Assembly (NCBI RefSeq): GCF_044594925.1
Contig: NZ_CP138991.1
Coordinates: 3,906,001 to 3,970,000, forward strand
From: Maribacter sp044594925
Lineage (GTDB): Bacteria; Bacteroidota; Bacteroidia; Flavobacteriales; Flavobacteriaceae
DNA: 64,000 bases
Direction of reading: 5' to 3'
The translations under genes were made by a program, and so were the position numbers. Below the pieces are notes generated by a model that was given only the letters and a program-made list of their open reading frames with translations, was not told the DNA's origin and ran no database searches. Shown piece by piece: positions 17,301 to 27,161 of this stretch (positions are counted from its first letter, which is position 1; every line of letters starts with the position of its first letter).

Positions 17301-18782
17301 TTATTCTTCTGGGAGCACTTTAAAGATGGTATGTGGGTCGGAGCCTCCGTTTTTGAGTTGTTTCCATTTAAATAGAAAAAGAATACTGGCTAGTCCCATA
17401 ACAATTAGCCAAATAGGAGTAGAGTGAAAATACCACTCTGCTACGTTAGCGCTTAGGTCTTTGTAGGTATGCACCGCAAGAAAAAGGATGAGGGAAACCA
17501 CGCCTGCCCACCCAATGATAAGCTGTAATCTTCTACTTTTAAACATACTAATTTTCTCCGCCAGTTTTTTATTTACCTGAGGCAGGGTAATTAGTGTAAT
17601 GCACATTAATAAAAAGTTAACCATCATAGAGGTAACCATTATATCTATTCCCAAGAAAAAATCTCCAGCGAAATGTGATCCGAATACACCCATACTGGCC
17701 ATGAGTCCGGCTAGGAGTAAAGCAACATTTGGTGTATGGTAGGTTTTATGGATAGAAGTAATAAAACTCGGAAAGATGCCATCTTTCGCCCAGGCGAACA
17801 TTAAACGCGAAACGGAAAGTAGCATGGCCGGCAAGTCATTGATCAGTGCGATGGTAGCACCCAATAAAATGGCAATACCAAGACCGGAAGGTAACACATA
17901 ACTGAGTAGGCCAGGGGCAGAAATATCTTTTTTCATAGCCTCTTCCGCAACGAAACTCCAAGGCACGGTATGGTATACTGCGGATGCAAATAGAAAATAG
18001 AAAAGGCCCACCGAGGTTATGGATAATATGATGGCCCTAGGTAATGTTTTTGTTGGATTTTTGGCCTCGCCACCAGCCTGGGCTATGGAATCGAAACCTA
18101 TAAAACTTGAAAACAGAAGTGCCGCTGCAGAGAGGAAAATACGCCAATCAAAAACAGCATTTTCTGTAGGCACGAAAGTTCTATTTTCCCTTAGCTCTAG
18201 TGCAGATACAAAATCGGAAGGCGTAAAATAATATCCGGTCACAACAACAATGCTTCCTAAAAAGAACATCAGAAACATCATGGGTAGCAAGGTAATGGCA
18301 TAGGACTTGGCACCTCTAATATTAACGCCTACAAAACTCCATATCAGCAAAAGCGCCAACGAGATTCTTACCCAGCCCCTTTCGAGTGTTTGGGAAAGAC
18401 CTACCCATCCTAGCTCAATGAAAATATCACGAATAAAGGGAATGGTAACATAAGCAATAACCCCTATAACAATAGAGAGTCCAAACCACTGGGAGAAACT
18501 TGCTACGAAACCTAAATAGGGGTGAAGCCCTCTACTGGCATATATATAACTACCACCCGCCCGTGGCATGGCAGAAGCGAGAATACCATAGGCCAAGGCA
18601 GCAAAAATTGCAGGTATAGCAGCGAAAGCAAAGGCATATAATACGTAAGGACCAATACCGGGAACGTTCTTTTGAATCATAAAAGGTACCACGTTAATAG
18701 AAGCTCCTAACATAGAGCAGACGCCAGTAGCGGTCAAAGCCAAAAGGCCTAATTGTCTAGAAAGTTTTGGTGTTTTACTCAA
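17301..18782 (-). CDS. APC superfamily amino acid permease
   Basis: 493-residue integral membrane protein with about 12 hydrophobic segments. The family N-terminus LGLLALTATGVCSMLGASINVVPFMI and the GSYIYASRGLHPYLGF motif mark the amino acid-polyamine-organocation superfamily. FSSFIGFDSIAQAGGEAKNPTKTLPRAI is the conserved TM6 to loop region. It is read in the order DUF885, permease, aldo/keto reductase-RidA, with gaps of 19 and 3 bp. The substrate is probably an amino acid or amine whose product is handled by the downstream fusion. Confidence 0.88.
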   Translation of the reverse strand: MSKTPKLSRQLGLLALTATGVCSMLGASINVVPFMIQKNVPGIGPYVLYAFAFAAIPAIFAALAYGILASAMPRAGGSYIYASRGLHPYLGFVASFSQWFGLSIVIGVIAYVTIPFIRDIFIELGWVGLSQTLERGWVRISLALLLIWSFVGVNIRGAKSYAITLLPMMFLMFFLGSIVVVTGYYFTPSDFVSALELRENRTFVPTENAVFDWRIFLSAAALLFSSFIGFDSIAQAGGEAKNPTKTLPRAIILSITSVGLFYFLFASAVYHTVPWSFVAEEAMKKDISAPGLLSYVLPSGLGIAILLGATIALINDLPAMLLSVSRLMFAWAKDGIFPSFITSIHKTYHTPNVALLLAGLMASMGVFGSHFAGDFFLGIDIMVTSMMVNFLLMCITLITLPQVNKKLAEKISMFKSRRLQLIIGWAGVVSLILFLAVHTYKDLSANVAEWYFHSTPIWLIVMGLASILFLFKWKQLKNGGSDPHTIFKVLPEE

Positions 18783-18801
18783 ATTGAACTGGACTTATGT
18801 T

Positions 18802-20454
18802 TTAGTTGTCTAGGATAGTATTTAGATGGTCCTTATTGCCTGTTAGTTGCCATTGCCCTAAAGTAATGGGAATATTACCAATACTGTTGAGGTTGTCAAA
18901 GAATGATTTGAGCTGAAAGGGTTTGCTGTTCTTCTCGCAAAGACGTGCATATTCTGCCAAGGCCTGCTCTACCAGATACTTACCGGTAATATAACTGGTG
19001 CCATACCCTGGTTGCCGCAAATATAAGTGTTGCTCAAAAATAAGAAGTTCTTTTTCCGTTTTCATCCAACCCCTTGGTGTATAGTCAGAATGTATTTTGC
19101 CTGCTTCTTCCATGGTCATTTCATTAGCATGTGCATAGAGCGAACCTAGACCTCTTGCTGCTCGTTGTGCAATCATTATATATACGATTTCACGTACTCT
19201 GGGGTTATCGTCATAAAGGCCAGCTTGAAGAAACAACTCTTCTACTGCAGTAGCCAATCCTTCATTCCTAGAATCGAAAATATTATAGCGTAAGGGGTTT
19301 TTTCGAATAATGCTCGGATTTGGTTCTGTATCCATACGGGCCAGCTCAAACCAATGGTAGAAATGAGAGAATAGTGGTCTTGGGTCGTAATGTGCGGTTA
19401 TCCAAAAGAAATTACGCTTTTCCTATGGTACAAAAGTTCCGTAATGCGCAGCAAGCGCGGGTTTAAAATAATCTTTTACCGTAACGATATCCTCTTGCTC
19501 CAAAAATGCTAACAGATTTTTAGCAGATGCAGCAGCTAATTCTTGATAGGCTTCCGGAGAATCTGCGGCTACCAGCTGCGGTAGTGCCCTATTTCTATGC
19601 TCTTCTAATTTTAAGGCGGTCCATGCTCTGGAAAGTTCTCTTTTTAACAGCAGTACTTCATCCTCCCAAGTTAGTGTAACCAAATGCACATTTTGCTGGT
19701 ACCAGGTATAATTTTCTTTTCCGATTCCGCTGGGTCCCGTTTTGGTAGGCGCTTGTTTTTCTAGCCATTTTACGAAATCCTTAGTTGCTACTATGGCTTT
19801 CGCTATTGTTTTAATCAATTTTTTGTCTTCAGCCAAACCGGGCATCCTTTTTAAGGACTCTAGATCATTGACTTGTGTACGAATATCTCTTATTCCTGTT
19901 ATCCAAAGGTCTTTGGCATTCCCGGTTAAATTTAGTTTTGCCTGCTCGTTCAGTACCGGGATAACCTGTAATTCTTTAACCATTTTTTCCTTGGATTCTT
20001 TATCCAACGGAAATGTATATTGCCAAATCTCTAAAAGCGCATGGTGGGTGGGACCTTCGTGCGCAGGAACATCACTTCTGTTCATCCAAACCGTCTTATA
20101 GAAGGCAGGGTCTCTCTGCCAAGGTTTAAGTATTCGATAATTAAAATCGTAACCGTTCATTTCAGCAAACAGAATGTGCCAGTCGACCTGCTTAGAAACA
20201 GGCCAATTTGTAATAGTAAAGTCATTTAAACCTGCTTGCAAGGCTTTAAAAGTAGCCTGTCTACTATCAAAGGTAGCGGCCCTGTAGTCCGGAGCTCCCT
20301 GATATGAGGGCGGTTCTTCAAAAGAGCGCCATTCTTTATAAAGCATTTCTAAGCTTTCATAGGACATAGTTGTTTCTGACTGTGACTGACTCGTTCCCCA
20401 TTGAAATGAACAGAGCATGCATAGAAGTATGGTAAAAGGCCTTTTGAGACTCAT
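18802..20454 (-). pseudogene. DUF885 family protein with in-frame TAG
   Basis: A single frame of 551 codons encodes a DUF885-type protein: signal peptide (about 1-22), then PAHEGPTHHALLEIWQYTF in the N-terminal half, and LRQPGYGTSYITGKYLVEQAL near the C-terminus. It is interrupted by one TAG at 19423-19425 (codon 344). The residues just after the stop (EKRNFFWITAHYDPRPLFSH) and up to the next Met are clearly family-like, so coding pressure continued across it. DUF885 proteins resemble helical zinc-peptidase folds. Read literally, it yields a 343-residue truncated product and perhaps a 177-residue second piece. Loss of function, a sequencing error, or readthrough are possible. It heads the permease operon. 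Confidence 0.8.
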
Positions 20455-20558
20455 TTTTATATTTTTTCAAAAGATAGTTGTTTCAAGCGTTTTTTAAAAG
20501 TAGAGCGGTGTAATAAAGAGAATAAAAAAAGCCTCATATTTCTATGAAGCTTTTGTAG

Positions 20559-20631
<73 letters not shown>

Positions 20632-20755
20632 ATGTGGACGACAAAGATACAACGCTTTTAATCTTATTTCCAAATTTAAAGAAGATTTGATTTAAAATAA
20701 ATGGAAACCATAGGTAGCTGAGAAAATTTTAAATGAAATAACTACCTTCGAAATT

Positions 20756-22117
20756 ATGGAGCAACTCAACGATTTTTTGGTGAAAGCTATCTCCGGAACG
20801 GAATGGCCTATGTTTATCTTACTCATTGGAGGAGGTATTTTCTTAGTATTCCGTTCAAAATTGTTACCCTATCGTTTTTTTAGTCATGCTATAGCTATAG
20901 CTAGGGGCAAGTACGATGATAAAAATGCCGAGGGAGATGTAAGTTCGCTTCAAGCACTCTCTGCTGCTGTAGCGGCAACCGTAGGTCTAGGAAATATTTC
21001 GGGTGTAGCCATAGCCATTCATGATGGTGGCCCTGGAGTAGTGTTCTGGATTTGGATGACCGCCCTTATCGGTATGTGTATCAAATTCTATTCTTGTAGT
21101 CTGTCCATTATGTTCAGAGGAAAAGATTCCGAAGGAAATTTGCAGGGAGGACCTATGTTCTATATTACCCAAGGACTTGGTAAAAAATATAAACCTTTGG
21201 CGATCTTTTTTTGTATTGCTGGTCTTTTTGGGTTTTTGGGTGTATTTACCGCCAATCAGTTTACCGAGACATTTATGAGTGTTATAAAACCTTCAGAGAC
21301 ACTTTTTGAAATGAGCGATTTCAACTGGAAATTATCCATCGGCGTTGTACTGGCTATAGTCACCTCATTTGTCATTTTCGGGGGGCTTTCTAAAATAGCT
21401 AAGGTAGCAACCACCATAGTTCCTTTCATGGTATTCGTTTATTTGTTGGCAGTGGTTTTGGTGATGGTTATGAACGCATCGCAAGTAATACCTTCCTTAA
21501 AGTTAATTCTAACAGAAGCATGGAACTTTAACACCTTGGTTACGGGTGGTTTTTGGGGATTGGTTATCATAGGAGTGCGCAGAGCAATGTTTTCTAACGA
21601 AGCTGGTTTAGGTAGCGCACCTATGTATCATGGGCAATCTAAAAACGATGAGCCTATTAGAGAGGGCTTAGTCGCCATGTTGGGTCCTTTTATCGATACT
21701 ATCCTAGTATGCACATTTACCGCGGTAGTAATTATCTTAAGTGGCGCCTATTTAGAAGATGGAAGCGGAATTGTGATGACCTTAAATGCATTCAATACGT
21801 CTTTAGGAAGCTGGGGAGGGGTGTTGTTAATGGTTATAGTGGCTGCCTTTGCTATGTCCACATTATTTACCTATTCTTATTACGGGGTTAAGTGCCTTTC
21901 TTTTTTATTGAATGCAAAGATAGGACGCTATTACAATTGGTATTTCGTAATTATGATTGTGTTCGCCGCAGTAGCATCTTTGGAACTGGTTAAAAATCTA
22001 ATTGATTTATCATATGCCTTAATGGTCATTCCCAATATGATTGCTGTTTTATTATTGGCTCCGAGAGTGAATGCGGCAGCCAAGGAGTATTTTGCAAAAC
22101 TTAGAAGCCGAAAGTGA
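20756..22117 (+). CDS. Sodium:alanine/glycine symporter (AGCS family)
   Basis: 453-residue transporter with about 11 hydrophobic segments. The alanine/glycine:cation symporter signature is seen as ATVGLGNISGVAIAIHDGGPGVVFWIWM, then LQGGPMFYITQGLGKK and RRAMFSNEAGLGSAPMYHG. These residues form the substrate and Na+ site in the family. It should import small neutral amino acids with Na+, common in marine bacteria. It stands alone, with a near-consensus -7 box (TACCTTCG) just upstream of the start. Confidence 0.93.
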   Translation: MEQLNDFLVKAISGTEWPMFILLIGGGIFLVFRSKLLPYRFFSHAIAIARGKYDDKNAEGDVSSLQALSAAVAATVGLGNISGVAIAIHDGGPGVVFWIWMTALIGMCIKFYSCSLSIMFRGKDSEGNLQGGPMFYITQGLGKKYKPLAIFFCIAGLFGFLGVFTANQFTETFMSVIKPSETLFEMSDFNWKLSIGVVLAIVTSFVIFGGLSKIAKVATTIVPFMVFVYLLAVVLVMVMNASQVIPSLKLILTEAWNFNTLVTGGFWGLVIIGVRRAMFSNEAGLGSAPMYHGQSKNDEPIREGLVAMLGPFIDTILVCTFTAVVIILSGAYLEDGSGIVMTLNAFNTSLGSWGGVLLMVIVAAFAMSTLFTYSYYGVKCLSFLLNAKIGRYYNWYFVIMIVFAAVASLELVKNLIDLSYALMVIPNMIAVLLLAPRVNAAAKEYFAKLRSRK

Positions 22118-22133
22118 GAATTTAAGATTTTTA

Positions 22134-22165
22134 TGATGACATTTTCTTTTTTCCGCGATGTATAG
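22134..22165 (+). promoter_or_regulatory. Regulon promoter A (TGATGACATTT type)
   Basis: TGATGACATTT (22134-22144), an 11-nt spacer (22145-22155), then CGATGTATAG (22156-22165), 14 bp before the lipoprotein ATG. Same 11-mer and same spacing as four other sites in the window. Confidence 0.75.
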
Positions 22166-22179
22166 AAAAAAGACAGATC

Positions 22180-22941
22180 ATGAAAAATAAGTTTTTATAT
22201 GTAGGTGTAGCATTATTCTTTTTACTCTACTCCTGTAGTAAACAAGATGATGGTATTCCAAATCAACAAGCGCAACAATTTACCTCTCAGCTCTGTGAAA
22301 ATATTAACGGATATGAAGCAATCTACTGGGATTTTGCGCATTCATTACCTGCGCCTCTTTCAGAGGTTCCAGTTTTAAAAAATCCAGGAATGCAATTTAT
22401 TCATAGTCAACAACCATTGATTGGTTTCATCATTCCTCAGGGTTTTTCAGCCTTTGAAATTACAGAACCTCAAACGGCTACTCTTGGTGTTAATGTAGTG
22501 CGTAACGACCAGAATGTGGTATTTAGATATATTCCTAACACACAACATCTTGGACAAATTGCTGCTACAAGTTTGATTGCCAATGAAATTAATGGAATGT
22601 TCGCTCACTACAATTTTAATGGCACGCCAGAGGTTGTATGTACTACAACTTCCAATTCTAATTTTGGAGGTTCTCCAACTCAATTTACCTCTAGATTACT
22701 ACGTTTTGGAGGGATTACAGCTCAAGTTTGGGTACGTTCAACTTTTATTTCTGGGACCACATTTTCTGCTGTTTCTATAACTTCAGCACCTACTGCAGAA
22801 TACGATTTACAGGTAATTGAAACTTTTCTGCCAATAAACTTTCAATTGTTCGTGGGTGGTGATGGTGATTTTGTGGATAATGATGGTGATGGAGTTCCGG
22901 CTAATCAAGATCCCGATGATAACGATAGAAATGTTCCATAA
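22180..22941 (+). CDS. Hypothetical lipoprotein with Asp-rich calcium-type tail
   Basis: 253 residues with a lipobox at Cys19 (LYSCS) and no family I recognise. The central part has repeated Gln/Asn-rich beta-like segments (PLIGFIIPQGFSAFEI, RNDQNVVFRYIPN). The C-terminus DNDGDGVPANQDPDDNDRNVP is a thrombospondin type 3-like Asp repeat that normally binds Ca2+. The gene carries regulon promoter A directly upstream with a very short leader, and it is followed by a hairpin at 22967-23002. It is the first of a group of lipoproteins under the same promoter type around the sigma/CHAT operon. Confidence 0.75.
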   Translation: MKNKFLYVGVALFFLLYSCSKQDDGIPNQQAQQFTSQLCENINGYEAIYWDFAHSLPAPLSEVPVLKNPGMQFIHSQQPLIGFIIPQGFSAFEITEPQTATLGVNVVRNDQNVVFRYIPNTQHLGQIAATSLIANEINGMFAHYNFNGTPEVVCTTTSNSNFGGSPTQFTSRLLRFGGITAQVWVRSTFISGTTFSAVSITSAPTAEYDLQVIETFLPINFQLFVGGDGDFVDNDGDGVPANQDPDDNDRNVP

Positions 22942-22966
22942 TAAAATATTGGTTTGAGTTAGATTT

Positions 22967-23002
22967 GGAAAAAGGGTCTTTGAGTTTCTAAGGCTCTTTT
23001 CC
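22967..23002 (+). terminator. Weak hairpin after lipoprotein gene
   Basis: GGAAAAAG (22967-22974) pairs with CTTTTCC (22996-23002) through a partly paired middle. It lies 26 bp after the stop. A modest terminator candidate. Confidence 0.4.
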
Positions 23003-23149
23003 TTTGTTCAATAATTAAGAGTTATTTGAATTGCTTGTCAGAGCTATTCAGGTAAGACAGCATAAAATTTATATAAAACCACACCATGTACCAACAAGTG
23101 GTTTAATTCGCCGCTAAGCAGGCCTAATAGTACTTTTTTTAATTTTTAT

Positions 23150-23187
23150 TGATGACATTTTTAAATAATAGCTATGTAGTAGTATAA
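23150..23187 (+). promoter_or_regulatory. Regulon promoter B (TGATGACATTT type)
   Basis: TGATGACATTT (23150-23160), an 11-nt spacer, then CTATGTAGTAGTATAA (23172-23187), 29 bp before the ATG. The downstream 16-mer is nearly identical to that of promoter C on the other strand. Confidence 0.82.
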
Positions 23188-23216
23188 ATCAAGTAAAAAT
23201 AATTAAACGTACTACT

Positions 23217-24395
23217 ATGAAAACTACACATTTCTTCTTCCTCTTACTAGCAATAGCAATTTACTCATGCGGTGAAAATAACGACGAAAACTCGAATGAA
23301 TATGGTTATAATCAACAATTCGCTAACGAGAATGGTCAAAACACCCAAAAGATGAATAATCAAGCAGCTCAAAACGTATTTCGCCAACACGGTAACGGGC
23401 AATCTTATGCAAATCGTCAGTCATCAAATGGCAAAAAAGTCTTTGAATTAAAAGACCCACAAGGTAAAACAATAGGCACATACCCAATTCCTAAGAATTG
23501 GAAAAAAGGAAGCGGTGATGCTTGGCTTGAAAGTAATGATGGTGTAAAAGTCATGAATGATGTAACGAATGAGTTTAATTATTCGCATATGCCTGATTAT
23601 AATCAAATGATGCGTGAGAATAAGCAACAAGTTAAACCAGTTAAAAGTTTAGAACGTTTTATCAAAGAAGATTTGGTGCAAATGACTCAGAGTCAGGGTA
23701 TCAAATTGGTAAATATTCAAAGAACGCCGGCGATAACAAAATTGAATGCTGAGCGAAGCAAGATGTGGTTTAAAGCAATGCCTGAACAAATGAACTTTGA
23801 TAGCGCTATTGTAGATTTTGTAGATGCTGAAGGTAATCCATCTTTTTTGCTGGTTACGTATTATGTTGGTAGTAGTCAATATCAAAAACGTTGGGGATAT
23901 ACCATATCTGGTGTTGAAGCACCTAGAGCAATTTACCAGCAAGCGAAACAAGATTTCATGTATGCTGTATTAAATTCAAAATTAAATCAGCAGTACGTGC
24001 AACAAATAAACATGCAAAACCAACAAGCATCACAACAGAGCACTGCGGCACACAATAGTAGAATGGAACAGATTCGCAATTTCGGAGCAAATAATACAAA
24101 ATTGTTTAATGCAAGAAGTGCAGCTTTTGATTCTAGGCATAATTCCTGGAGGGCTGATCAAATGGCATCTGACAGAATGCACCAAAAGACCATAAATAGT
24201 ATCAATGAAGTAGATACATGGTCTGATGGTTCAGGCGGTACTTTTGAAGTAGACGGGTATTATAATAAAGTATACACGAATGGTATCGGAGAATACATGG
24301 GAACAGATGACGTGAATTATGACCCAAATCTTGATCCTAGTGTAAACGGTGATTGGCAAGAAGCTGAACCAATTGATAATGGCTGGAACTATTAA
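23217..24395 (+). CDS. Hypothetical lipoprotein, founder of a local paralog pair
   Basis: 392 residues with a lipobox at Cys18 (IYSCG), then an Asn/Gln-rich linker (about 20-75), a folded middle (about 75-250) and a Gln-rich region (260-290). The segment GVEAPRAIYQQAKQDFMYAVLNSK is echoed in the next gene as MEAPIAKYEASKKIFLHSLEN. The C-terminal motif NGIGEYMGTDDVNYDPNLDP ending SVNGDW is shared with the small protein at 32948-33166. No known domain is recognised. It is driven by regulon promoter B, so it is probably an envelope protein of the sigma/CHAT regulon. Confidence 0.8.
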   Translation: MKTTHFFFLLLAIAIYSCGENNDENSNEYGYNQQFANENGQNTQKMNNQAAQNVFRQHGNGQSYANRQSSNGKKVFELKDPQGKTIGTYPIPKNWKKGSGDAWLESNDGVKVMNDVTNEFNYSHMPDYNQMMRENKQQVKPVKSLERFIKEDLVQMTQSQGIKLVNIQRTPAITKLNAERSKMWFKAMPEQMNFDSAIVDFVDAEGNPSFLLVTYYVGSSQYQKRWGYTISGVEAPRAIYQQAKQDFMYAVLNSKLNQQYVQQINMQNQQASQQSTAAHNSRMEQIRNFGANNTKLFNARSAAFDSRHNSWRADQMASDRMHQKTINSINEVDTWSDGSGGTFEVDGYYNKVYTNGIGEYMGTDDVNYDPNLDPSVNGDWQEAEPIDNGWNY

Positions 24396-24438
24396 TCAGT
24401 TCACATGATCACAACTAAAACATATACTTGATTCAATA

Positions 24439-24473
24439 CAGAGATGCTCAACTAAAATGGGCATCTCTGCTTT
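24439..24473 (+). terminator. Rho-independent terminator
   Basis: CAGAGATGC (24439-24447) pairs with GCATCTCTG (24461-24469), followed by CTTTATT. It separates the two paralogous lipoprotein genes. Confidence 0.75.
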
Positions 24474-24542
24474 ATTAAAAGATGTTCCATTACAAGCTTT
24501 AGTTTATTCTTAAACAAAGTACGAATGTTAAATGCCATTACC

Positions 24543-25592
24543 ATGAAATCTGTTTTCGTTTTAATACTTGTAAGTCTGTTTTTTATTTCTTGCACGCATT
24601 TTGAAAATCATGACTCGATATTAACGCCCCAAAATAGTGAGTTTGTAGTAGGGGAGAAAGCTATTGACAATAAGTATCTCACTATGCCGATGCTAGCAAG
24701 TCAAGAACATTTTAATATGCCGTTTCCGTCGCAATGGCTTTTTAGTTTTACCGACGTTCCAAGGGTTGGATTTCAGAATTCAGAAGATGTAAAATTCTTT
24801 TATCCGGTAAATTATTTCTATAATGATGTGTATTCATGGGGAGACACCATTCAGCAGCCTCTGATTAGATATGACATTGCATCAGATAAACAAATGGAAG
24901 CACTTGTTCGTGCCAAAATCTTTTTAGATTCAGATTTGTTGGAACTAAAATTAGTCCGGTATTTTGATCCTATAGGTTTACGGTCGATTTCTAAAATAAA
25001 AGATTCTATAACGATTTGGAGGAGTAATAATGAGGAAATGGTATGTTTTAGAGCTTCCGAATATGTGGATGCTAACCAAAAAAAAACACTTTTTGTAATT
25101 GAACAGGTTCAAATGCAACCTTTTGATAATTCTGCTATGAGCTATGTCATTCATAGCATGGAAGCTCCTATCGCAAAATATGAAGCTTCCAAAAAAATAT
25201 TTCTCCATAGTTTAGAAAACATGCAACCTTGCTTTAAATTTATTTTTGAAAAAAATAAAAAAGCCATTGGTAGGGTTACTAAAAATTTCACGGCGCAATA
25301 CTTCACCATTAAGGAATCAAAAGAAAGAAGAAACCAGATGCTCGAAGAAGAAAAACGTACGGGCACTTATGAATACGATACATATAAGAAATATTATTGT
25401 AGATTACTTGAAAAACACCCACACCTTAATGAATCAGTATTCGAATCTTGTGTAATGTATCATTCATCAAATGAACTAGATAAATACGATGAAACCTATT
25501 GGGGGCAAAAGTTTTATGATATATACCGTCCTGAAAAATATATAAACTTAGATTCCCTTTCTTATGACGAAGATTGGGAAGTAGCTAGATAA
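24543..25592 (+). CDS. Hypothetical lipoprotein, distant paralog of the preceding gene
   Basis: 349 residues from MKSVFVLIL. An ATG 18 bp upstream is possible but gives a poor signal peptide. Lipobox at FFISC. The order of segments and the motif HSMEAPIAKYEASKKIFLHSLEN match the preceding lipoprotein, but it lacks the Asn/Gln linker and the YDPN-type tail, and ends in a Tyr/Asp-rich stretch. No known domain is recognised. No TGATGACATTT site was found before it, and a terminator stands between the genes, so it may have its own promoter or depend on readthrough. The following gap (25593-25860) holds nothing apart from the terminator at its end. Confidence 0.75.
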   Translation: MKSVFVLILVSLFFISCTHFENHDSILTPQNSEFVVGEKAIDNKYLTMPMLASQEHFNMPFPSQWLFSFTDVPRVGFQNSEDVKFFYPVNYFYNDVYSWGDTIQQPLIRYDIASDKQMEALVRAKIFLDSDLLELKLVRYFDPIGLRSISKIKDSITIWRSNNEEMVCFRASEYVDANQKKTLFVIEQVQMQPFDNSAMSYVIHSMEAPIAKYEASKKIFLHSLENMQPCFKFIFEKNKKAIGRVTKNFTAQYFTIKESKERRNQMLEEEKRTGTYEYDTYKKYYCRLLEKHPHLNESVFESCVMYHSSNELDKYDETYWGQKFYDIYRPEKYINLDSLSYDEDWEVAR

Positions 25593-25807
25593 GTTAATTC
25601 GTAATTTCTCAGCGTTGATATATTAATTTTATATCTAATCGGAAGTGTATTCTTTTAAAGTGCTGTACCCTTGATCGAATTGAATCTGGCATTGATTTTA
25701 TTTCAATTTACATTGGTAATATTAGCAAGTAATTGCATAATTATGAGTATCGCATGTAATTTTTAATATTTGAAATACTTTAATACCCTGTAGTTTTCAC
25801 CATTAAA

Positions 25808-25835
25808 AAAGCCTTGATTTTATAATCAAGGCTTT
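25808..25835 (-). terminator. Terminator of serine hydrolase operon
   Basis: AAAGCCTTGATT (25808-25819) and AATCAAGGCTTT (25824-25835) form a 12-bp stem. On the minus strand it is followed by a T-run. It lies 26 bp beyond the serine hydrolase stop and can also work in the other direction. Confidence 0.85.
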
Positions 25836-25860
25836 AGTTATTACGCAAAATGTATAAAGG

Positions 25861-27135
25861 TTAGAATAAATCTAAATCCGTTTGCCATGGAATAGAGGCA
25901 TCTTTAACCAGATTATATACCAAAGTATTTAAATCGTTATCGAATTCAGAACTGTTACCTCTAGAGTTTAATGCAATAACGGCTGTGACTCCATTTTGCG
26001 GGTTTAAATAGAACCATGTTCTGGTTCCTGGTAAGCTGCCTGTAAAGAAGAGCAGGTTTTCTTGTTCCCAAACACCAAAACCTCTTCCTAATATGGAGAA
26101 TTCACTAGGCTCTGCCATAAAACCCTGCGTAGGCGTACTTATCAAATCTTGCCTACCGTTTCGTCCATCTATCGCACAAATAAATCGTAATAGATCTGGA
26201 GTACTAATTACCACACCACCATCGCCATCTCGTCGAGGAGCCATAGTGTAAATCCAATGATTTTCTTGCGCCGAGGCATAATATTCAACTTCATTGGGTT
26301 CGCGATCTTCTTCTCTAAAAGTAGTTGTTTTGAAAGAGGTTGCTCCGGTTGGAGTTAGCATGGTACTAATATAAGCTTCAAATGTTTCTTGGGATACCCT
26401 TTCTATAATTCTCGCCAACAACCAATAGCCATAATTACTATAGGAATAAGTAGTGCCCGGGGCATTTTGTAAGTCCCAATTATTAAATATATATTCTATA
26501 AAAGAATTTGCATCAAGTTGTTGCTCAAAGTCCATAGGGTCACCACCTGTTGAAACACCCCAACCTCCAGAGCTATGAATTAATAAATGGTCAACTGTGA
26601 TATTCATTTCATTTGTGGTTAACGTTGCTGACCCAAAATCACTACCTAGAACACCACCTGGACCAAAGACTTTGTCTGAAAGTGCTAATTTACCTTCCTC
26701 AACCAATTTCATAATGGCAGTGGCGGTAAAAGTTTTGGAGATACTGGCAATGCGAAATACATCATCTGCTTCGGTAGCTTTGTTAGTATTAGTATTTGAT
26801 AGTCCAAAACCTTTGGTATAAACCATTTTTTCATTTACACTCACTGCTAACGCTGCACCTGGAACGCCATGTTTGGTCATAAAATTGGATACAGCGGTAT
26901 CTACTTGATTGATGTCATTTTGCGTTGGTGGTTGAGGAGTTTCTTCTTCTTTTTCTTCTTCTTCTTCTTCCTTCTCCTTTAATGGATCTATTAATATTTG
27001 CTCTTCTTCAGGTATAGGAGCATCTTCTTTATCACATGCTGTTGTCATCGCAAATAATAGTAATAGCAATACTACATGCCTGATATGGAAGATATTTAGG
27101 GTTTTTGTAAAAGAATTTAATTTAAAATTTTTCAT
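25861..27135 (-). CDS. Serine hydrolase, class C beta-lactamase/DD-peptidase-like lipoprotein
   Basis: 424 residues from MKNFKLNSF. The frame extends 33 bp upstream but would overlap the previous stop. A hydrophobic segment ends at Cys34 (MTTACDKE), followed by a low-complexity acidic linker (about 43-65, mostly Glu) and a penicillin-binding-protein-like domain. Catalytic Ser131 and Lys134 lie in IASISKTF, and the second motif is Tyr-Ser-Asn at 232-234. A late HSSGGWGVS loop and GDGGVVIS are typical. It likely acts on peptidoglycan peptides or an ester in the periplasm. It is 26 bp downstream of the small lipoprotein gene and shares regulon promoter C. Confidence 0.85.
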   Translation of the reverse strand: MKNFKLNSFTKTLNIFHIRHVVLLLLLFAMTTACDKEDAPIPEEEQILIDPLKEKEEEEEEKEEETPQPPTQNDINQVDTAVSNFMTKHGVPGAALAVSVNEKMVYTKGFGLSNTNTNKATEADDVFRIASISKTFTATAIMKLVEEGKLALSDKVFGPGGVLGSDFGSATLTTNEMNITVDHLLIHSSGGWGVSTGGDPMDFEQQLDANSFIEYIFNNWDLQNAPGTTYSYSNYGYWLLARIIERVSQETFEAYISTMLTPTGATSFKTTTFREEDREPNEVEYYASAQENHWIYTMAPRRDGDGGVVISTPDLLRFICAIDGRNGRQDLISTPTQGFMAEPSEFSILGRGFGVWEQENLLFFTGSLPGTRTWFYLNPQNGVTAVIALNSRGNSSEFDNDLNTLVYNLVKDASIPWQTDLDLF

Positions 27136-27161
27136 GATTCTATTTTTTATAGTGATTTGTA

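Noticed and set aside
26936..27000. TTC-rich simple repeat as a phase-variation tract
   Set aside because: It encodes the Glu-rich linker of the serine hydrolase in frame with mixed codons. The trinucleotide unit would not change the frame, so an on/off switch is unlikely.
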